A DNA stretch of 64,000 nt from Corynebacterium mustelae (GTDB taxonomy: Bacteria; Actinomycetota; Actinomycetes; Mycobacteriales; Mycobacteriaceae), in NCBI RefSeq assembly GCF_001020985.1, contig NZ_CP011542.1, positions 2,790,001 through 2,854,000 of the forward strand, written 5' to 3'. A program made the translations under genes and the position numbers. The first letter of the stretch is position 1, and each line of letters begins with the position of its first letter. Positions 30,464 through 41,404 of the stretch are shown in pieces. Below the pieces are notes generated by a model. It saw only the letters and a list, made by a program, of their open reading frames with translations, was not told the DNA's origin and searched no databases.

Positions 30464-31180
30464 TTGTATCACGCAGTTCGATCTGGAAAAATGAGCTGTG
30501 CTAAAATCGCAGTTTTTCAAGCTATAAAAAGCGGATGCGGAGTGTTTGATGACAATTCCAGTAACACCCCGGACGAACCGAAAGAGTCAGGTGATCGCGC
30601 ACTCACGCGACGGTCGGGTAATTCGGACAGCCCGAATTCACGATCCGATGGAGAACGTGGAGAAGGGTTGGCAGCGAACCGGAAAGGCTATTCGGGAAGC
30701 AATGGACAGTTACAGACTGACGAAGTAATAGAAGCAGAATTAGTCGATCAAGTCCGGGAACAAGTACACCAGATGATGAGTGTAACTCGAGTCGGGCCTA
30801 TTCCAAATCCCCGCGAGCTTAAAGAATATGAAGCAATTCAAGAAGGACTCGCGGACAGGATTGTACGAATGGCGGAGAATTCGTCGGAAGCTGCCAACTA
30901 TGCAACGCGTTCAAATGTTGAAGTAAACAACGCTTTGGCAGATTCGATTCGCACCAAAGGGCACTCAATAGCGAGGGGGCAGTGGATCTCGTTCGCAATT
31001 GCAAATGCGTCCTTAATTTGCGCTGTTGTTGTCCAGCTTTTTGGAAAAACACAGGCTTCCTACAACTGGATGAGCGCTCTAATGAGTATCTTTAGTGCCT
31101 TGAGTTTTATCGGAGCTATTTTAATCCCCAAATTGGGCACAGACTGGATGCCTGTAAGCAATGAAGATGCTGAAAAGTAA
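30464..31180 (+). CDS. DUF2335 membrane protein, start uncertain
   Basis: The C-terminal ~130 residues match DUF2335: SVTRVGPIPNPRELKEYEAIQEGLADRIVRMAE followed by two membrane helices (ISFAIANASLICAVVVQLFG and MSALMSIFSALSFIGAILI). DUF2335 proteins have a charged N-terminus, the GPxPxPxxLxxYExI motif and two C-terminal helices; their role is unknown. The first 90 residues are low-complexity, and another frame in this stretch (30549-30728) has a much better ribosome site. Starts at 30464 (ATG), 30542 (GTG) and 30668 (TTG, behind GGAG) are all possible. It is convergent with the defence locus, with a terminator between. Confidence 0.7.
   Translation: MYHAVRSGKMSCAKIAVFQAIKSGCGVFDDNSSNTPDEPKESGDRALTRRSGNSDSPNSRSDGERGEGLAANRKGYSGSNGQLQTDEVIEAELVDQVREQVHQMMSVTRVGPIPNPRELKEYEAIQEGLADRIVRMAENSSEAANYATRSNVEVNNALADSIRTKGHSIARGQWISFAIANASLICAVVVQLFGKTQASYNWMSALMSIFSALSFIGAILIPKLGTDWMPVSNEDAEK
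30549..30728 (+). CDS. possible small basic protein overlapping the DUF2335 5' region
   Basis: A 59-residue frame starting with MTIPVTPRTNRKSQVIAH has a GGAG site 6 bp before its ATG, which is better than any start of the overlapping frame, and its sequence is not low in complexity. It ends at 30728, before the conserved part of DUF2335. It could be a real leader gene translationally linked to a shorter DUF2335 gene. I do not recognise the family; only one of the two overlapping frames is likely real here. Confidence 0.35.
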   Translation: MTIPVTPRTNRKSQVIAHSRDGRVIRTARIHDPMENVEKGWQRTGKAIREAMDSYRLTK

Positions 31181-31212
31181 GGCGAAAAAGCACTGCTAGC
31201 TGAGTTATCGTA

Positions 31213-31240
31213 CGGGGATTGAGCGCAGTCTCAATCCCCG
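31213..31240. terminator. bidirectional terminator
   Basis: CGGGGATTGAG/CTCAATCCCCG forms a perfect 11-bp stem with a 6-nt loop, between the convergent DUF2335 and DUF499 genes. Confidence 0.8.
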
Positions 31241-31252
31241 ATCACACACAAA

Positions 31253-34200
31253 TTATCCCTTCTCAAATCCTGAATTTTCAAACTTGAGTGCGTTGGAGTT
31301 TTCCTTGATCGTGCGTATTTCAGATTCGTTGAATCCCTCCGGTTTTTCCGCCTGAATGTCAAGACTGATTGTGAGTTTCGCACCAGCACCCACCAACCTG
31401 TCGATTATTTCTCGGGTTATTTGGCCCAAGTCACGACTGTACCGTTCTGGATCGATCTTCACTGATCCAAAGTAACGAACAATCGTGTCCCGAATTACAG
31501 CTTCAACCTGCGAACTGTCGGACGCTATCGAAACCTCACCGCCACCTAGGACTGGCGGAATAACACCAACTTTTTCGCTATCGGTCTCCGCCCCAGTCAA
31601 TACATCAGCATTCAGACTCGCGGTTAACAGATTTTCTTTTTCCCGCGCGATTCGATCTTCCTCTTGTTGGGCTACCGCTTTCTCCCATTTCACAATGAGG
31701 GTGCTGTCAGTGACGTGAATCAATTGTGCTTCATTATTTGGGGGGATTATCAGACCACGGTATCGCCCTGTATCTTCGTCAATGCTGTGGGCGATAGCAA
31801 ATCGCTCATCGCCTACCATAATGCTGGTTGCCGCTTGCATAACCGCATTATCAAGGACAGATCGCCGAACAAGACGGTACAAATAAATAAACCTAGTGAA
31901 GTATTCCCATAGCTCACCCACATAGACGTGGTCGCGTTCCGACCACCAATTGCCCAATTTTTCGTTAATCGTTGCCGCGAGCACGCTCGAAGCCAATTCA
32001 GGTACTATGTGTCCGCTACGGTCAAGCTTGTCACCAATCCGCACTGCGAAAGGCATATCTCCTGAATCAGAGATCTTTTCACACCAAATGTCGAATGGCT
32101 GTGTTGGGTCTTCTTGTTCTGGAATTAACACGCGTGTGTATGCGCTACGAATGCGGTCACCAACGGTTTGATCACATTTCTTTACCCAGTCTTCAGCTTG
32201 GCGATGTTGCTGAGCTGTGAGGTTGAACTCTTCAGCACCATCATGTACAAGTTTCCACCCTAGATAGCTACGGGCTGCTGCTTCCAACCCACTTAGTTCA
32301 GCGTCATCTACGGATAGAAAAATCAGAGCATTGCGATGTACTCGTTGGCTTCCACCCTTATTTTCGATAGCCGAATATACCCAATCATAGGTAGTACTCC
32401 CAGCGCTAGTAGTTTTGCCCCAGGTAAATTTGGGATGCATGATAACCAGGCGGGTTTCCTCAAAGTCGGGAATTTCACCACTATTAAGTGGCGCAATATG
32501 GACGCGATCGAATACTCCACGATTACTATCTTCCGACTGTAGTCGCCGAATGATTTCGTTCCACACGGCCTCAGGTTCTTCCCGAAGCCGTTCAGCATGA
32601 TCCCGAGCGGTTTTGGACACGGAAGGTTGAGTATCAAACCAATAATGTCCTTGTTCCTCATAGAAGTAGGTGGATCGTTGCGAAAGATTTTCGATCGCAC
32701 TGCTGAAATTGCCCAAGGCATCACCAGGAATGGCGGTTCCCAACCAGAGATACTGCTTATCTAAGCCTTTACGGTTGGTATTGTTCCGTGGTGCGGCACC
32801 AACGAAGATCGTGCGCGCTATTCGTTGTGTGATATGGCGTTTACCTAGGGCAGGTTTTTCTTTATCAATCCGACTCGCTGTGCAATCGGGACCGTCAATG
32901 TCAGAGTCAATGATTGGCTTCCAGGCATCTTCTAAGTACTGCGTAAGGTCAGTGTTTACGGATGAAGCTGATAACGGTACGTTGCCAGGAAGAATGAGCG
33001 GCGATGTATCATTTGATGCCCATAATTCGTGAATGATGGATGAAACCAGCTTGAGCACGCCCCGGGTGCGTTGGAAGCGCTCTAAAGTAGACCAGTCTTC
33101 ATACAACCGATCTAACAGTTCTGGGTGAAGCGGGTAGGAGGCGCGAATACGAGTTTCATATTCATTCGATGCTGTAACCGCATCACGTGGAAACGCAGAC
33201 AAATTTTCCCGATACATAGTGACAAAACTGCGTGAGACTGCAGCGATCATGGCCAAGCTCTCGGCATCGGGCGTTTTAAATAGCCTGCGGCGCACAATTT
33301 CAAAGGATTCGTCGCGGGTTGAAGGGCGCCATTGATCCGCCACGCGTCGAATGACGTTTTGCAAACGTTCCAGTGCCCGTTGGCCTTTTTCACCACCAAT
33401 TTCAATATCAGTTCCTGCTTGTGCCGAACCGTCTGATGCGGGGATAGACACCACCAGCATGGTGCCCGGAATCGAACTGACCATCTCAGTTAGTGATTGT
33501 GCGAACGTGAATTGGGTATCAAATGAACCCGCTGGTAGCTCCTTATCAGTAATAAGTTGCCGTGCGTAAGCGACCCATTCATCAACAAGAATTAAGGCTG
33601 GCCCATAGGTGCTCAGCAGCGTGTGCAGCGCCTCGCCAGGGTTCGTGCCCGTTTTATCTGCTTCAGCAACAATGTCATACCCGGCGCGGCCGCCCAGCTG
33701 CCAGGCTAATTCACCCCACATGGTTCGTACTTCCGTGCCATCTTCTTTAATGCTGGGCGAACCGGCCTGAAGGTAGGTTCCAACCAGCGCGGCGCGGCGC
33801 ACGCCGAGCTTTTCCAACCCCTTAACTCCGCTGCCGTGGACCAGCTCTTGGACTTCTTGCGGAAAATTTTGCGCTGACACCCCACTGAATAAGTGATAGA
33901 GAGCCAGCATCGAGTGGGTTTTCCCGCCACCGAAGTTGGTTTGCAAGTTCACCACTGGGCTAGCGTTCGCGTCACCGTTCAGCCTCCGTAGCGCACGGTC
34001 TAACAAATCCCGCAAACCCTCGGTCAAGTACGTTCTGCTGAAAAATTCGACTGGGTCACCATATTCAGGGCTAAGTGCCTGTTTCGTATGTACCAGATGC
34101 AAGTCGGCTGCGAACTCGGAAGCGGTAAACTCGCCTCGCGCAACGTCGTCATGGGGTTCAATGACTTCCCGCCAAGGTTTTAATCCAGCACCAGGTTCTA

Positions 34201-34675
34201 GCTTTACGACGTTCGCACGTTTTGCTTGGTGCCGAGCGCGATCCTCGTACACGTTGCGCTGAAGATCATCACGGAGCTTTAACACATCTTTCGCCGAATC
34301 TACCGAGTCGACTGCTTGCAGCAATCTTGCAATCGTATCGAGTGCGCGGAAAGCATCGTCTGAGCTAAAGGGCTCGTTATGCGCCCATAGGTTCCGCGTT
34401 TCCCGCAATTCAGAGGCGAAACCTTGTTGTGCCCGTGACAGTACTTCTTTAAACTCCCGACCATATTCAGTCAGTGCCCGAAGCTGTACTTGAACATCGC
34501 TTTTGCTAATAGTCCGTTTCGAACTACCGTATTTTAAAGCATCTTTTTCCGCCCATTTGTCAGTCCACGAATTGGACTGAAATACCCGCGTCATTACCTC
34601 ATCGACGACATCAAACAAGCCCTCTGCCAGAAGATCTAGCGCTTGCCCTACCCGATCCCGGTTACTGATTGCCAC
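31253..34675 (-). CDS. DUF499 defence ATPase with N-terminal Swt1-like HEPN domain
   Basis: A 1140-residue protein. The first ~110 residues (NRDRVGQALDLLAEGLFDVVDEVM ... RNLWAHN) look like the Swt1-type HEPN domain; Arg94-NLWA-His99 is the R-x4-H motif of HEPN ribonucleases. The DUF499 ATPase part has Walker A TNFGGGKTHSM (~248) and Walker B PALILVDEWVAYAR (~360). DUF499 ATPases occur next to DUF1156 methylases and SNF2 helicases in defence islands. The GTG start at 34675 has a strong AGGAGG site and is 18 bp after the methylase stop, so the three genes form one operon. Which activity (nucleic-acid translocation or RNA cleavage) it has is not shown by sequence. Confidence 0.85.
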   Translation of the reverse strand: MAISNRDRVGQALDLLAEGLFDVVDEVMTRVFQSNSWTDKWAEKDALKYGSSKRTISKSDVQVQLRALTEYGREFKEVLSRAQQGFASELRETRNLWAHNEPFSSDDAFRALDTIARLLQAVDSVDSAKDVLKLRDDLQRNVYEDRARHQAKRANVVKLEPGAGLKPWREVIEPHDDVARGEFTASEFAADLHLVHTKQALSPEYGDPVEFFSRTYLTEGLRDLLDRALRRLNGDANASPVVNLQTNFGGGKTHSMLALYHLFSGVSAQNFPQEVQELVHGSGVKGLEKLGVRRAALVGTYLQAGSPSIKEDGTEVRTMWGELAWQLGGRAGYDIVAEADKTGTNPGEALHTLLSTYGPALILVDEWVAYARQLITDKELPAGSFDTQFTFAQSLTEMVSSIPGTMLVVSIPASDGSAQAGTDIEIGGEKGQRALERLQNVIRRVADQWRPSTRDESFEIVRRRLFKTPDAESLAMIAAVSRSFVTMYRENLSAFPRDAVTASNEYETRIRASYPLHPELLDRLYEDWSTLERFQRTRGVLKLVSSIIHELWASNDTSPLILPGNVPLSASSVNTDLTQYLEDAWKPIIDSDIDGPDCTASRIDKEKPALGKRHITQRIARTIFVGAAPRNNTNRKGLDKQYLWLGTAIPGDALGNFSSAIENLSQRSTYFYEEQGHYWFDTQPSVSKTARDHAERLREEPEAVWNEIIRRLQSEDSNRGVFDRVHIAPLNSGEIPDFEETRLVIMHPKFTWGKTTSAGSTTYDWVYSAIENKGGSQRVHRNALIFLSVDDAELSGLEAAARSYLGWKLVHDGAEEFNLTAQQHRQAEDWVKKCDQTVGDRIRSAYTRVLIPEQEDPTQPFDIWCEKISDSGDMPFAVRIGDKLDRSGHIVPELASSVLAATINEKLGNWWSERDHVYVGELWEYFTRFIYLYRLVRRSVLDNAVMQAATSIMVGDERFAIAHSIDEDTGRYRGLIIPPNNEAQLIHVTDSTLIVKWEKAVAQQEEDRIAREKENLLTASLNADVLTGAETDSEKVGVIPPVLGGGEVSIASDSSQVEAVIRDTIVRYFGSVKIDPERYSRDLGQITREIIDRLVGAGAKLTISLDIQAEKPEGFNESEIRTIKENSNALKFENSGFEKG

Positions 34676-34693
34676 TTATTCCTCCTACCCGTT

Positions 34694-37447
34694 TTAAAAA
34701 TCGAAAGCTTGTTGTTCCGCTCGTGGTCGACTTGCATACTGACGGGCCTGTTCATTCAATTCGCCCCAGGAACTGACCAGTCCGTTAAACAAGACTGCGT
34801 CTTCAGTGTCTTTTTTCTTCTCTGCCTCGTGGAATAGTAAGAAGCCCAGTTCTTTGACCGCCTCAAGACTCACTTTGTCCTGTACCGAAGGCAAAAGTTC
34901 CGCGACTTTGTCTGCACCAATTTTGTCTAGCACCGCTGCCAAGCGAACGGCAGCTTCCCACACGCTAACGTGGTCATCCGTTAACGGATCCCATTCACCG
35001 TCCAGTTGGGTTGGCGATAACAATCGGGCTTTTCCACCCTTAGCTTCAAAAATACCGCCGCGTTCCAATGCCCCAATAGAGGTATCAGAACTACGCGCTA
35101 ATTGGTCAGCGATACCAGCGCTGTCTGATTCCCAGCCGTACTGCCGGTACCATTTCACCGCAAATCGGGTATCTGAATCGAAATCCGATTCTTGCTCGCC
35201 CAAGACTTCATCCAGCGTTGCATTAATCAGTTGCAACGCATCTTTCACGCTCATATCATCGCCATTTGCTTTCCGCACCCGCGCAAACCGTGAGAACACC
35301 GAAATACCCGGACCAATAGCCGCCTGAGCCAAGTCCACCGGCGCAATCGCACCTTGCATCAACGTACGCAGCGATTCCGGTAATTCTGACTTCAATAACC
35401 GTTCAAAATCCCGGCGCGTAATAGTCCGTGCTTCTTCTGGGCGGGCACGGCAAGCCAAAACGATGGAGGATGCCAAGGCATTTGTCCCCAAGGAAAGCAT
35501 CCTGTTCTTCAATTCACTACGCATTGGCCAAGTGGCGGTAATTTCCCATCCTGAGCGAATCAAACCTTCTAATAATGTGTGCCAACCAGTTGAAGCTGTG
35601 CCGTCTTTTCCAGCATCTTGCTGTTTATAGGCGTAATACACAGTCATTGGCACAGATGAATTCACATCGTCTTCACGAATCCGATGAAATACCGTGTTGA
35701 ATCCTTCAACGAAGAACTTTTCCGCGCCTGCTTTTCCATCATGCCGATACGGATTAGCCACCAATTCATCCGCTTTCGGTGTCAGCATCGTTCCTACTGT
35801 TGCAGATTGAATTTCAGAAAGAGATTTCCGGAGCCACACATAAAAGAAATCGGAGAGATCCGAATACCCAATGTTGTCGTAATACGGCGGATCAGTTGAA
35901 ATTACCAACTGGCCATATGTGCGTTCAGTTGCGCTTATCTGTTTTGCTTCGCCTATTGCCACAGCAGGTGTTTTAGCGACTACTTTACTCACCCAGTCGA
36001 TTTGCCCGAGAAAGTTACCAGACGATTTCGAAAAAGGATTTACTTCCGCAAAGTCCCACACCATCGGAATTGCTTGCCGGCCGAAGACGTTTCGCATTTT
36101 TTCGCCGGTGTTATGCCAACTGCAAAGATTTGAAGAATAATCTGCTGTTCGACTTACGCCTAATGCCAAATAACTAGCAACCGCATCCGCGTACGCTTCT
36201 GCACCTGTGCCGCCATCATCAAGGCGTTGACCAGTGGGTAGACCTGCTGCGAGCGCGTCTTTGAGCACTTGTTCTCGGGCTTCTGAAACAAGGTCGCTTA
36301 AAGTCGTGAGAGCTGTTAGCTGGCGGGGCGTGAATAAATCCGAAAACTTTGTTAACCCATAAGCTGGAGTCCAGATATTACGCGGATCATACGGCAATTC
36401 CTGATTAGGAACGTCAACAGGTGTATGAATATCTGAGACATGCGAATGTTCTATAGTTGGCGAAAGATATAGGCGCCCTTTTTTATCCTCCGCAACAATG
36501 GCAGTCATATGGACCCCCATTTTTCCATTGACCCCTTGTTCCTTAATATAGTCGGCGGAAATAGGAGTTCCATCAGCTAGCGAGACACCACCACGCCCTA
36601 CTCGAGTTCCGTCTTCATCCCCTTTAGGCCCATCAGCATTGTGTTGGACTTCGTAATGGACTTGTCCGTCCTTGACTGTGGCTTGAACCCAGGCTTCTTT
36701 GCCTTTTTTTGCTAAGCCACCAAGAACGAACAAGGGGGACTTCGATCGGGTTGGCTGGGTTGGGGCTGATGACTGTACGTGCCCAAATCCAGGCGATGAC
36801 TGTGTGTTCGGTTCCGCCGGGTGCTTTTACTTTCGGGTAAAGGTGACCGATTCGTTTCTCCGCTTCGTCACGCATCCACTCCCCATAATGGCGGACATCA
36901 GCGGCTAATCCTTCGGCACGATTCCAAGATGCTTGTTCACAAGCGGTTTTAGGAAATACAGGTTCTTGACCAGAAAACTTTGGCGGTATTTCGATGAGCG
37001 CTTTATTTATTAAAACAGCCAGCGGGTTCAGATCGCTAGCATGCGCTTCCAGCCCTAAGCGCTGAGCTTCGAGAGGAATCGACCCCCCCCCGCGAATGGA
37101 TCAAGAACAGCAGGCAGGGTGCCATTATTGCTCTTTTTTATTTCCTCACGCGCCTGGGCGAATAGGTTTTCATCGTTGCTATTTTCCCACACAATGAGTT
37201 TTTCCATCAGGCTATGCAGCCGGGCGCGTTCCAGGTCTTGCGCCTCCGGGGTGGGAAATTCTTCCGGGCGCGATGCGGGGTCGTCGACAAGCTGGGCAAA
37301 AAGCACCGCCCGCGCGGTTGCGAGCGGACGGCGTGCCCAATACAAGTGAAGTGTGGAAGGATGACCATGGCGAATGGACTTCTCCCGCGCAGATGCCGCA
37401 TTGATTGCTTCAAGGGGCAGAGACGTTTCGATCAGTTTCTTCTTCAT
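34694..37447 (-). pseudogene. DUF1156 adenine-specific DNA methylase, two frameshifts (possibly phase-variable)
   Basis: Three frames together give a full DUF1156 N6-adenine methylase of about 917 residues. Frame 1 (37447-37055) carries [41 protein letters not shown] and runs into the SAM-binding motif DPFAGGG, where it leaves frame at a run of 9 G (37083-37091). The expected continuation [24 protein letters not shown] is in the next frame; 10 G (or 7) would join them. A second shift follows at a run of 7 A (36702-36708 region, 6 or 9 expected), after WWLSKK. The remainder (to 34694) is intact, with motif IV DPPYYDNIGYSDLSDFFYVW. The start at 37447 has an AGAAAG site. As written only a 130-residue fragment would be made from the start. 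Confidence 0.85.
37083..37091 (-). repeat. 9-G homopolymer in the methylase SAM-binding motif
   Basis: Nine consecutive C on the plus strand (G on the coding strand) encode the glycines of DPFAGGG. The tract length sets the frame: 9 is off, 10 or 7 would be on. Long G tracts inside methylase genes are classical sites of slipped-strand phase variation; they are also typical places of sequencing error. Confidence 0.85.
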
Positions 37448-37532
37448 GGTTACTTTCTATGGCCGGGCTTAATCTGGGGGTATGTAGCCTGCTATATGGC
37501 ATGTACATTTTTTACAAAATGCCTAGCCTAGT

Positions 37533-40500
37533 TTATTGCGGTGGGGTGCCCTTATCCCAATACGCATCCCACTTCTCGGTGTAAGCGTGGGTAGTAATTG
37601 CGGATTCAATGTGGTCAAAGGCGTGGGTTATGTACCGCACTTGGTCATATTGGGGGCCATCAGGATGGACTTTAACCAAGGCCAGTATGTGGTGATCGCC
37701 TTGGGTTTGGGCAAAAGCCACCTCGTTAGCTGTGATGGTAAAAGAATCAGACCCAGCAATCCGGCCTTTCACCTCAATATAGAGATTGCTTTGGGTAGCT
37801 GTGGTGGAGCGGATATCAAAACCAGGATTATTGTGCTGCATCTCCTCCGGGTTGCGGCCCAATTTGCGCTCAGCATTGAGGACAGCCGTAACGGCGCGGC
37901 GTTCGACTTCTTTCGTGTTGCGGGTTGGGGCGGATTTCAGCATTGCGCTGGGAATAACCAATGCTACGCCACGAATTTGCACTCGTTTGGGTATCAGTTT
38001 TGCAGATTCATCCAATTCAACCATGCGGTTTTCAAGGCGTAGTTCCAATTCCAGCACGCGACTCTTGGCGGTCTCAGCGCGCAATCGGCCGACTGTACCT
38101 TGTTGCTCTAGTGCATAGAGACGATTGTATTGTTCATCCCAGTGGTTGATTTCGGCATTAAGGCGTTCTAGAACCTGGGTGCGGGTACGTTCGATATCAA
38201 TGTCCCGCCGGAGTTTAACCTCAGCAAGACGCGGCTGCATTCCGTATTGAAAACTCCACCCACGAACATCGCTATCGTGGTTAGTTTTCAGCCACGGTTG
38301 ATTTAATATCTCTGTGATCTGGGTGTATTCCTGTTCCGTTGGTGGTTCGTAGTTCAAATACACAGGTGCAGAGGTATTGGTAACCTCACCAGATTCGGTC
38401 AGTTGTACGTAGTCGAAATGGTGGGATACCACATCCTCCTTAGCACCCGCCGTAATGCACTGTTCGAGGGTATAGAGCAATACCGGTTCGTTTAGCTGCT
38501 TATCACTTCGATCGACGAAAACTGTACCTTCACGTAAAACATCAGGAAGCCCAGCGATGGTTTGCTCAATAACCGAGTGAAGCAACGCATGACCCGGCGC
38601 GATCAAAGTCGCATCAATTCGCGACGGGTGCTCAATGAACTTGGTATCGAAAGTCACTCGTTCATAGCGGTCAGTTATGGGCGTTAGGCTTAAGGCGTTG
38701 CGTGCGGCTTGTTTCACTTGCGCGGGAACGCGAGTGATCTCATAGCGTCCTTGTTCACGTTTATGTATCGCTCCACCTAACCTTTTGAAAGCAGGAATAA
38801 AGAAAGCACTAATAAAGCCAGGTTGAAGTTTTCTCTCCCGGGCATTCTCCATGCGTTTACGCACTTCATCCAGATCAAGGGGATCAAACATCTCTTTATG
38901 TAGTGCCCGCTTCGTCATAATGTCTTCTAATCCCACGGAGACACTGGCATCAATGATGTCATCGAGCTTTTCTTTGGTTTGTGGGTTATCGCCATACCGG
39001 ATGGCTTCGATAAGCAAGTCCCGCAACGACCGGTTCTCAAATGCACCGCCTTCGCCTAAGACATTGAATAAGTTGCCACTGTAAGCACGGTTCATGTTGT
39101 CAATTTTGCTAAGTAGCCGACTAAATACTGCACCTTCACGAGTATCTTCAGCTACGAGATTCCATAGGTGACACACCTCCCGCTGCCCGATGCGGTGAAT
39201 CCGGCCAAACCGTTGCTCAATCCGATTAGGGTTCCACGGCAAGTCGTAATTCACCATCAAATGGGCGCGTTGTAGGTTCAGCCCCTCCCCTGCCGCATCA
39301 GTAGCAAGTAACACTACCGCCTCCGGGTCATGGGTGAACTTCTCTCGAACGCGGAGCCGTTCGTCCCTAGAAGTCGTACCATCAATGGTAAGGACCGCTT
39401 CTGCCCGGCCAAATTGCGTTCGGATCTTTTGTTCCAAGTAATTCAACGTATCCCGATGCTCCGTAAACACGATGATCTTGCGAGAATCACCGTCGGTTTT
39501 TGCCAGGAGTTGTTCATCAAGGATAGTGCGCAGTTCCACCCACTTTTTATCTTCATCCGTACTACGCACCTGACGTGCTAATCGAATGAGGTTGCCGAGA
39601 ACCGTAATTTCGTATTCCAATTCTGGGATGGTCTTCGCAGCGGTAGAACTTCCCACCAGGTCTTCAATATCGAATTCTAATTGGATCTGTTCTTCAATGC
39701 TGAGATGAAATAGTGGAATATCTTCATCGAAATCTCGGTCAGCGGAATAACCCACTGGTTTACCACCGGTTTGTCTTAGCTGCTTTAGCTGCTCTGTAAG
39801 TTTTCCGCTACGACGCTCCAATGACCTCAAAATAGCCTCTGGGCTAGACGCTAACCTGCGCTGCAAAACAGTCAACGCAAAGCCAACGTTATTTCCACGT
39901 TTCCCATCACCAGACTGGGCTATTTGGTCAGCGCGCCCCATTTCGGTACGTACATAATCAGAAACTTCCTCGTAAAGTTTGCGCTCACCAGGGCTAAGCT
40001 CATACGACACCGTGTAGGCACGGCGTTCTGGGAATAGCGGTTTGCCTTCAAAGGTTAATAATTCCTCTTTCACCATTCGGCGCATGAGCCCCTTGGTGTC
40101 CGTACGATGTACCCCGTCCCGGAATTGGCCTTCAAACCGGTCCCTATCTAACAACGACATGAATAACTGGAAGTCTTCTTCTTTGCCCGCGTGCGGAGTG
40201 GCTGTCATCAGCAAAAAGTGGTGCGCGGTTTCCGACAGAATTTGTCCTAAATTAAAGCGTCTTGTTTGTTTAATATCGCCCGACCAGGTGGAATACCGCG
40301 CGGACATACGGTGTGCCTCGTCAACAATGGCAACATCCCACGATACTGCCTGTAGCTGAGTTAGCAATTCATCGTTACGTGACAGTTGATCCATCCGCGC
40401 AATCACGAACGGTTGATCCACAAACGGATTGGACATTTGTTCTTGGGCAAACTGCGGGTTGAAAATCTCGAACCGAACGTCAAACTTTTGCGCCAGCTCG

Positions 40501-41006
40501 TCTCGCCATTGCTCCACCAGACCACCCGGCGCGACGATGATCGCGCGCTCGCAATCGGATCTCAAAATGAGCTCTTTGATATACAACCCAGCCATGATGG
40601 TTTTACCCGCGCCGGGATCGTCGGCAAGCAAAAACCGCAACGGAACTCGAGGCAATAACTCTTCGTATACTGCGCGGATTTGATGCGGTAACGGGTCAAC
40701 ATTTGAACTATTGACCGCAGCTATGGGGTCATATAACGCCGCGTATTTAATGCGCAATGCTTCGGCAGCTAGACGGAAATCATCTGGATCTCCAGTAAAC
40801 TCCGGCGCGGCTTCAGCATCTGTAACGACAGAAATCTGGGCCATGTCATTGCCTGTCACTATGCGGGTGTCGGTTTTACCTTCACCATCTTTGAACACTA
40901 TTTCCGCAAGATCATCCGACATTTCAATCACAGCAACCAGCTCCACAAGCCCCTGCGAACTCACGCCATGCAGCCGTTGCCCTGATTTCAAATCACTTAT
41001 GCGCAC
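37533..41006 (-). CDS. SNF2-type DEAD/DEAH helicase with C-terminal DUF3883 domain
   Basis: A 1157-residue superfamily-2 ATPase of the SNF2/RapA-like group. Helicase motifs in order: [15 protein letters not shown] (I, ~132), [13 protein letters not shown] (Ia), [11 protein letters not shown] (II, ~229), [15 protein letters not shown] (III, ~260), [12 protein letters not shown] (IV), [13 protein letters not shown] (V) and [15 protein letters not shown] (VI). Near the C-terminus [23 protein letters not shown] matches DUF3883, a nuclease-like PD-(D/E)xK-related fold with Asp and E-x-K. It is the first gene of the operon, 85 bp before the methylase. Helicase, methylase and DUF499 ATPase together match the Hma type of predicted defence system. 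Start at ATG 41006. Confidence 0.9.
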   Translation of the reverse strand: MRISDLKSGQRLHGVSSQGLVELVAVIEMSDDLAEIVFKDGEGKTDTRIVTGNDMAQISVVTDAEAAPEFTGDPDDFRLAAEALRIKYAALYDPIAAVNSSNVDPLPHQIRAVYEELLPRVPLRFLLADDPGAGKTIMAGLYIKELILRSDCERAIIVAPGGLVEQWRDELAQKFDVRFEIFNPQFAQEQMSNPFVDQPFVIARMDQLSRNDELLTQLQAVSWDVAIVDEAHRMSARYSTWSGDIKQTRRFNLGQILSETAHHFLLMTATPHAGKEEDFQLFMSLLDRDRFEGQFRDGVHRTDTKGLMRRMVKEELLTFEGKPLFPERRAYTVSYELSPGERKLYEEVSDYVRTEMGRADQIAQSGDGKRGNNVGFALTVLQRRLASSPEAILRSLERRSGKLTEQLKQLRQTGGKPVGYSADRDFDEDIPLFHLSIEEQIQLEFDIEDLVGSSTAAKTIPELEYEITVLGNLIRLARQVRSTDEDKKWVELRTILDEQLLAKTDGDSRKIIVFTEHRDTLNYLEQKIRTQFGRAEAVLTIDGTTSRDERLRVREKFTHDPEAVVLLATDAAGEGLNLQRAHLMVNYDLPWNPNRIEQRFGRIHRIGQREVCHLWNLVAEDTREGAVFSRLLSKIDNMNRAYSGNLFNVLGEGGAFENRSLRDLLIEAIRYGDNPQTKEKLDDIIDASVSVGLEDIMTKRALHKEMFDPLDLDEVRKRMENARERKLQPGFISAFFIPAFKRLGGAIHKREQGRYEITRVPAQVKQAARNALSLTPITDRYERVTFDTKFIEHPSRIDATLIAPGHALLHSVIEQTIAGLPDVLREGTVFVDRSDKQLNEPVLLYTLEQCITAGAKEDVVSHHFDYVQLTESGEVTNTSAPVYLNYEPPTEQEYTQITEILNQPWLKTNHDSDVRGWSFQYGMQPRLAEVKLRRDIDIERTRTQVLERLNAEINHWDEQYNRLYALEQQGTVGRLRAETAKSRVLELELRLENRMVELDESAKLIPKRVQIRGVALVIPSAMLKSAPTRNTKEVERRAVTAVLNAERKLGRNPEEMQHNNPGFDIRSTTATQSNLYIEVKGRIAGSDSFTITANEVAFAQTQGDHHILALVKVHPDGPQYDQVRYITHAFDHIESAITTHAYTEKWDAYWDKGTPPQ

Positions 41007-41404
41007 TGGTTCGTCTCCTGGTTAGGTACGAAGATTGGTTTCCTGCATAGCATTTTCAAATACCTTAAGAGTGATAAATGGGAAAGTGCAGTTACTACAG
41101 TTTTAGATTGTGTGTGCACCACCGAAGCGCCCCATAAACCGTTATTGCACACAACAGAATACCGTAGCATTTAGCCAAATTTTAGGTTTTGGTAGCAGAT
41201 GGTTACTTAAAATACCTACGGACACCACCCCACCACATAGGCCAGAGAAGTAATCCTGTGATGATACTTTCATGACCATCTATCGGGTTAGTCCATGTAG
41301 CAGACCTGCAAAACAAAGCTTTACAGTTATAAGTGAAACCCCTACGATGGTGGTACATGCCCTTATGGGCTGGCAAAGGAACCAAAAATGGGGTGTATAA
41401 CAAC
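41007..41404. other. promoter region between the defence operon and the Xis-like gene
   Basis: About 400 bp, AT-rich, between divergent genes. No gene or clear palindrome seen; both promoters should be here. Confidence 0.4.

Noticed and set aside
37533..38149. Plus-strand genes at the 3' end of the helicase
   Set aside because: They are opposite-strand shadows of the DUF3883 region, which has clear protein conservation on the minus strand.
31253..41006. BREX or DISARM system
   Set aside because: There is no PglZ phosphatase, BrxL-type protease, DrmA/DrmB or PLD gene. The helicase-DUF1156-DUF499 set fits the Hma type better.
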